Shown here in pieces: positions 33,843 to 36,562 of a DNA stretch of 36,562 nt. Position 1 is the stretch's first letter. Each line of letters begins with the position of its first letter. Made by a program: the position numbers and the translations under genes. The notes beneath the pieces are model-generated. The model ran no database searches and was not told the DNA's origin. It was given only the letters and a program-made list of their open reading frames with translations. The stretch covers positions 1 to 36,562 of the forward strand of contig NZ_CAMLDX010000027.1 in NCBI RefSeq assembly GCF_946478885.1, given 5' to 3'. Origin of the DNA: an uncultured Bacillus sp. (lineage in GTDB: Bacteria > Bacillota > Bacilli > Bacillales_B > DSM-18226).

Positions 33843-34622
33843 TTGACTCGAAACAAAGTAGAAATTTGCGGTGTTGATACATCAAAGCTTCCAGTTTTAA
33901 AAAACGAAGAAATGAGAATACTCTTCAAGCAAATGCAACAAGGGGATATATCCGCACGAGAAAAGCTTGTCAATGGAAACCTGCGCTTAGTTTTAAGTGT
34001 TATCCAACGATTTAATAACAGAGGCGAGTATGTTGATGATCTTTTTCAAGTGGGCTGTATTGGACTTATGAAATCAATTGATAATTTTGATTTAGGACAG
34101 AATGTCAGATTTTCTACCTATGCTGTTCCAATGATTATTGGAGAAATCAGGCGATATTTGCGGGACAATAACCCAATTCGAGTTTCTCGCTCGCTGCGTG
34201 ATATTGCGTACAAGGCACTGCAGGTACGTGAGAGGTTAATGAGCGAGACGTCACGTGAACCAACAGCAGAAGAAATTGCCAAAGTGCTTGAAGTACCGCA
34301 TGAAGAAATTGTTTTTGCCCTTGATGCGATTCAAGATCCTGTCTCCCTATTTGAGCCGATCTACAATGACGGTGGAGATCCGATCTATGTAATGGATCAA
34401 TTAAGCGATGAAAAAAACAAAGATATTCAATGGATTGAGGAGCTTGCATTAAAGGAAGGCATGAGAAGATTAAATGAACGGGAAAAGCTAATCCTACGAA
34501 AGAGGTTTTTCCAGGGAAAAACACAAATGGAAGTGGCCGAGGAAATCGGGATTTCCCAAGCGCAGGTTTCTCGTCTTGAAAAGGCTGCCATTAAACAAAT
34601 GAATAAAAATATTCAAAGCTAA
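33843..34622 (+). CDS. sigG: RNA polymerase sporulation sigma factor sigma-G
   Basis: The late forespore sigma factor, 259 residues. It begins TRNKVEICGVDTSKLPVL, the conserved sigma-G N-terminus that contacts anti-sigma factors. It continues with region 2 (NLRLVLSVIQRFNNRGEY, then FSTYAVPMIIGEIRRYLRD), region 3 and region 4.2 (TQMEVAEEIGISQAQVSRLE). The start is TTG 33843, 8 bases after AGGAGG; upstream extension to 33810 is not conserved. An ATG at 33838 in another frame stops after two codons and may compete for ribosomes. It lies 153 bases after sigE and may be expressed by readthrough and by its own forespore promoter. Confidence 0.97.
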   Translation: MTRNKVEICGVDTSKLPVLKNEEMRILFKQMQQGDISAREKLVNGNLRLVLSVIQRFNNRGEYVDDLFQVGCIGLMKSIDNFDLGQNVRFSTYAVPMIIGEIRRYLRDNNPIRVSRSLRDIAYKALQVRERLMSETSREPTAEEIAKVLEVPHEEIVFALDAIQDPVSLFEPIYNDGGDPIYVMDQLSDEKNKDIQWIEELALKEGMRRLNEREKLILRKRFFQGKTQMEVAEEIGISQAQVSRLEKAAIKQMNKNIQS

Positions 34623-34645
34623 AGCTGCCATAACCGGCAGCTTTT
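34621..34645 (+). terminator. Intrinsic terminator after sigG
   Basis: AAAGCTGCC (34621-34629) pairs with GGCAGCTTT (34636-34644) around ATAACC. The T-run is short (TTTTC), so it may be leaky. Confidence 0.75.
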
Positions 34646-34772
34646 CTGCTGTTTGTCCCCATTGTTTACAGTAGAAATCATTACACTGTCTTTTATCTCG
34701 AGATTTCAGACATTTTTCTTTCTTCCCTCTTCATATATATGAGTAAAGGATAATTTGGGAGTGAATATGCAG

Positions 34773-35036
34773 ATGAAAATTTCAGAATTTCAAATAAAAG
34801 ATATTGTAAATGTTTCTGATGGAAAAAAACTTGGAAATATTGGGGATATTGAGATCAACCTCCAGACAGGAAAGGTTGATGCGCTCATTATTTCTGCTAC
34901 AGGAAAAATATTGGGTTTATTCGGTAAAAATGAAGATGTCGTCATTTCATGGAAAAATATTATTAAAATTGGTGAGGATGTCATCCTTGTTCGTTATAAG
35001 GAGAATGTAGAAATGAAATCAGAAGAAGAGGAGTAG
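34773..35036 (+). CDS. ylmC: PRC-barrel protein YlmC/YmxH family
   Basis: An 87-residue single PRC-barrel domain protein (ISEFQIKDIVNVSDGKKLG, later ILGLFGKNEDVVISW and GEDVILVRY). B. subtilis has two such small proteins, YlmC and YmxH, and the place after sigG matches YlmC. The molecular role is unknown; PRC barrels often mediate protein or RNA binding. I start at ATG 34773, 9 bases after GGAGTG, which yields the conserved MKISEFQ. ATG 34767 is a close alternative and TTG 34755 is unlikely. The C-terminus is acidic (EEEE). Confidence 0.85.
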   Translation: MKISEFQIKDIVNVSDGKKLGNIGDIEINLQTGKVDALIISATGKILGLFGKNEDVVISWKNIIKIGEDVILVRYKENVEMKSEEEE

Positions 35037-35126
35037 GCACCATTTTTACTGTGAAGGGTGAAGATTCTATGCTAAAATGAAAGGGAACTTCCATTTTATA
35101 GATAAGAAAGGTAAGAGGGGATTGAA

Positions 35127-35951
35127 ATGGAACCATTCGTTTTACAGGAGAAAGAATATTTTGTCCTTGCTGATTGGGTCCAAAAGTATCCCAATTTAAA
35201 AGCGGGATTTACTAGTAAAAACGGCGGACAAAGTAAAGGGGATTTCGCCGCATTAAATTTGGGATTTCATGTCCATGATGTCTTCGAAGATGTCCGTCAA
35301 AACAGGCAGATCTTGGCTAATAAACTTTCCTTTCCTATAGAAAACTGGATAGGTGCACAGCAAACACATGACGTGAACATACAAAAAGTATCGAAATCAG
35401 ATTGTGGAAAGGGTGCTGGGGAGTATGACACAGCCTTTCAAGAAACGGATGGTTTCTTTACGTTTGAGAAAAATATTTTCCTTACCCTGTGCTTTGCGGA
35501 CTGTGTTCCTATTTTCTTTTTTCATCCTGAATCAGGAGCTATAGGGTTAGCTCATGCAGGCTGGAAAGGAACCGTTCATGGAATTGCAGAGGAAATGATT
35601 CGTACCTTTCACACAGAGGGAATCGAGGCTAAAGACATTTTAGTCGCTATCGGGCCTTCAATATGCGAAAATTGTTATATCGTTGATGAACGTGTGATTA
35701 AATTAGTGCAAAATAGACTAGAAGGTGTCGATAAAAAGACATATAATTTAGTCAGTGACCATCAATTTAGACTGAACTTAAAAGAATGCAATAGGCAAAT
35801 CCTGTTAAAAACAGGTGTCCAATATCATCATATAATGCTAACAAATTTATGTACCAGTTGCCATCATAGGCATTTTTACTCGCATCGGCGGGATAATGGG
35901 ATAACTGGACGATTGATGGGTTTCATCGGCTGGAAGGAGGACAATCAGTAA
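35127..35951 (+). CDS. pgeF: Peptidoglycan editing factor PgeF (YlmD, laccase-fold)
   Basis: A 274-residue member of the YfiH/laccase-domain family. The zinc ligands are in place: His81 (QQTHD), Cys126 (CFADCVPI) and His143 (AHAGWKG). The C-terminal signature CTSCHH...FYSHRRD followed by GRLMGFI is also clear. E. coli PgeF removes mis-incorporated serine from UDP-MurNAc precursors, and family members act on purine nucleosides, so the exact substrate in bacilli is open. ATG 35127 follows AGAGGGGA. It starts the ylm group (ylmD, ylmE, then normally sepF), which reaches beyond the window. Confidence 0.9.
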   Translation: MEPFVLQEKEYFVLADWVQKYPNLKAGFTSKNGGQSKGDFAALNLGFHVHDVFEDVRQNRQILANKLSFPIENWIGAQQTHDVNIQKVSKSDCGKGAGEYDTAFQETDGFFTFEKNIFLTLCFADCVPIFFFHPESGAIGLAHAGWKGTVHGIAEEMIRTFHTEGIEAKDILVAIGPSICENCYIVDERVIKLVQNRLEGVDKKTYNLVSDHQFRLNLKECNRQILLKTGVQYHHIMLTNLCTSCHHRHFYSHRRDNGITGRLMGFIGWKEDNQ

Positions 35952-35955
35952 TAAA

Positions 35956-36562
35956 ATGAAAGTAGCAGAAAAATTACAGCAAGTTAAAGAAGAAATTGCA
36001 GCAGCCTGTGTAAAATCAAATCGAAATCCAGACGAAATTACCATCATAGCTGTAACAAAATATGTAACCATTGAACGGGCAATTGAAGCAATCGATGCAG
36101 GAATCTTGGATCTGGGTGAAAATTATGAGGAAGGCCTGATTGCCAAATGGGAAATTTTGCGGGACAAGCCGCGCTGGCATTTTATCGGTACCCTTCAATC
36201 ACGCAAGGTGAAAAATATTATTGATAAAGTAGATTACATACATTCACTTGATCGGCTTTCTCTTGCTAAGGAAATTAACAAGCGAGCAGACAGGAAGATA
36301 AATTGTTTGGTTCAAGTGAATGTCTCTGGTGAAGAATCAAAGCATGGTCTGGATCCGGAGAAAGTACTGAATTTTATCGAAGCATTAAAAGAGTATCAAA
36401 ACATTACTGTTGCCGGTTTGATGACAATGGCTCCATTTACGGATGATAAGACTTTGCTGCATCGATGTTTTCGCAACCTTAAAGAATTGCAATCTGCCAT
36501 ACAAAAAATGAATTTAGAACATGCGCCTTGTACAGAGTTATCAATGGGAATGTCGAATGATT
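35956..36562 (+). CDS. ylmE: YggS-family pyridoxal phosphate homeostasis protein YlmE, 5' part
   Basis: The first 202 residues of a PLP-binding TIM-barrel protein; the window ends inside the conserved LSMGMSND phosphate-binding loop near the C-terminus. Lys35 in IAVTKYV is the Schiff-base lysine, and GENY, WHFIGTLQSRK and QVNVSGEESKHG are typical. These proteins buffer free PLP and have no known catalytic activity. ATG 35956 lies 4 bases after the pgeF stop; the AAGGAGG ahead of it is about 15 bases away, an unusually long spacing, so translational coupling is likely. Roughly 20-25 residues are missing. Confidence 0.93.
   Translation, partial: MKVAEKLQQVKEEIAAACVKSNRNPDEITIIAVTKYVTIERAIEAIDAGILDLGENYEEGLIAKWEILRDKPRWHFIGTLQSRKVKNIIDKVDYIHSLDRLSLAKEINKRADRKINCLVQVNVSGEESKHGLDPEKVLNFIEALKEYQNITVAGLMTMAPFTDDKTLLHRCFRNLKELQSAIQKMNLEHAPCTELSMGMSND

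Overview
The window is a stretch of chromosome from an endospore-forming, low-to-medium GC member of the Bacillaceae. It is not Bacillus subtilis itself: no large secreted protease gene lies between ftsZ and spoIIGA, a crotonase gene sits after rpmF, and an intergenic repeat family is present. Sporulation genes (ylbJ, spoVD, spoVE, spoIIGA, sigE, sigG), a meso-diaminopimelate-type MurE, bacillithiol synthesis (bshC) and the gene order all point to this group. Nearly everything is conserved core genome. I see no phage, insertion sequence with a transposase, CRISPR array, tRNA, rRNA or defence island.

Region 1 (1-12073) is the ylb segment. It holds the end of rsmD, then coaD, ylbJ (minus strand), ylbK-ylbL, tmcAL (minus), ylbN-rpmF, a crotonase-fold gene, a gerR/rsfA-type sporulation regulator, the acetyltransferase ylbP (minus), panE with a DUF3397-like membrane gene, and bshC. 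Coenzyme A (coaD, panE) and bacillithiol (bshC) steps are interspersed with translation and sporulation genes. Three copies of a 90-135 bp imperfect palindromic repeat sit at gene 3' ends here (709-836, 8153-8240, 12072-12206).

Region 2 (about 12290-31573) is the dcw cell-wall and division cluster: mraZ, rsmH, ftsL, pbpB, spoVD, murE, mraY, murD, spoVE, murG, murB, divIB, ylxW, ylxX, sbp, ftsA, ftsZ. MurE, MraY, MurD, MurG and MurB make lipid II precursors. SpoVE and SpoVD polymerise and cross-link spore cortex. PbpB, FtsL and DivIB form the septal synthase core. FtsA and FtsZ form the cytokinetic ring. The spore genes are set off from the vegetative ones by a sigma-E-like promoter before spoVD and by terminators after spoVD and spoVE.

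Region 3 (31574-36562) is the spoIIG-sigG segment and the start of the ylm genes. SpoIIGA is the membrane aspartic protease that activates pro-sigma-E. sigG encodes the late forespore sigma factor. ylmC, pgeF (ylmD) and ylmE (cut by the window end) follow.

No wholly new system is evident. The observations most worth following are: the composite palindromic repeat found in both orientations; a probable ATT start codon for ylxX; a 16-codon leader ORF overlapping panE; mutually exclusive hairpins around the sigG ribosome binding site; a crotonase lacking both usual catalytic glutamates; a 22-bp-spaced spoIIG promoter; and a terminator whose two arms encode the same C-terminal tripeptide for two convergent genes.
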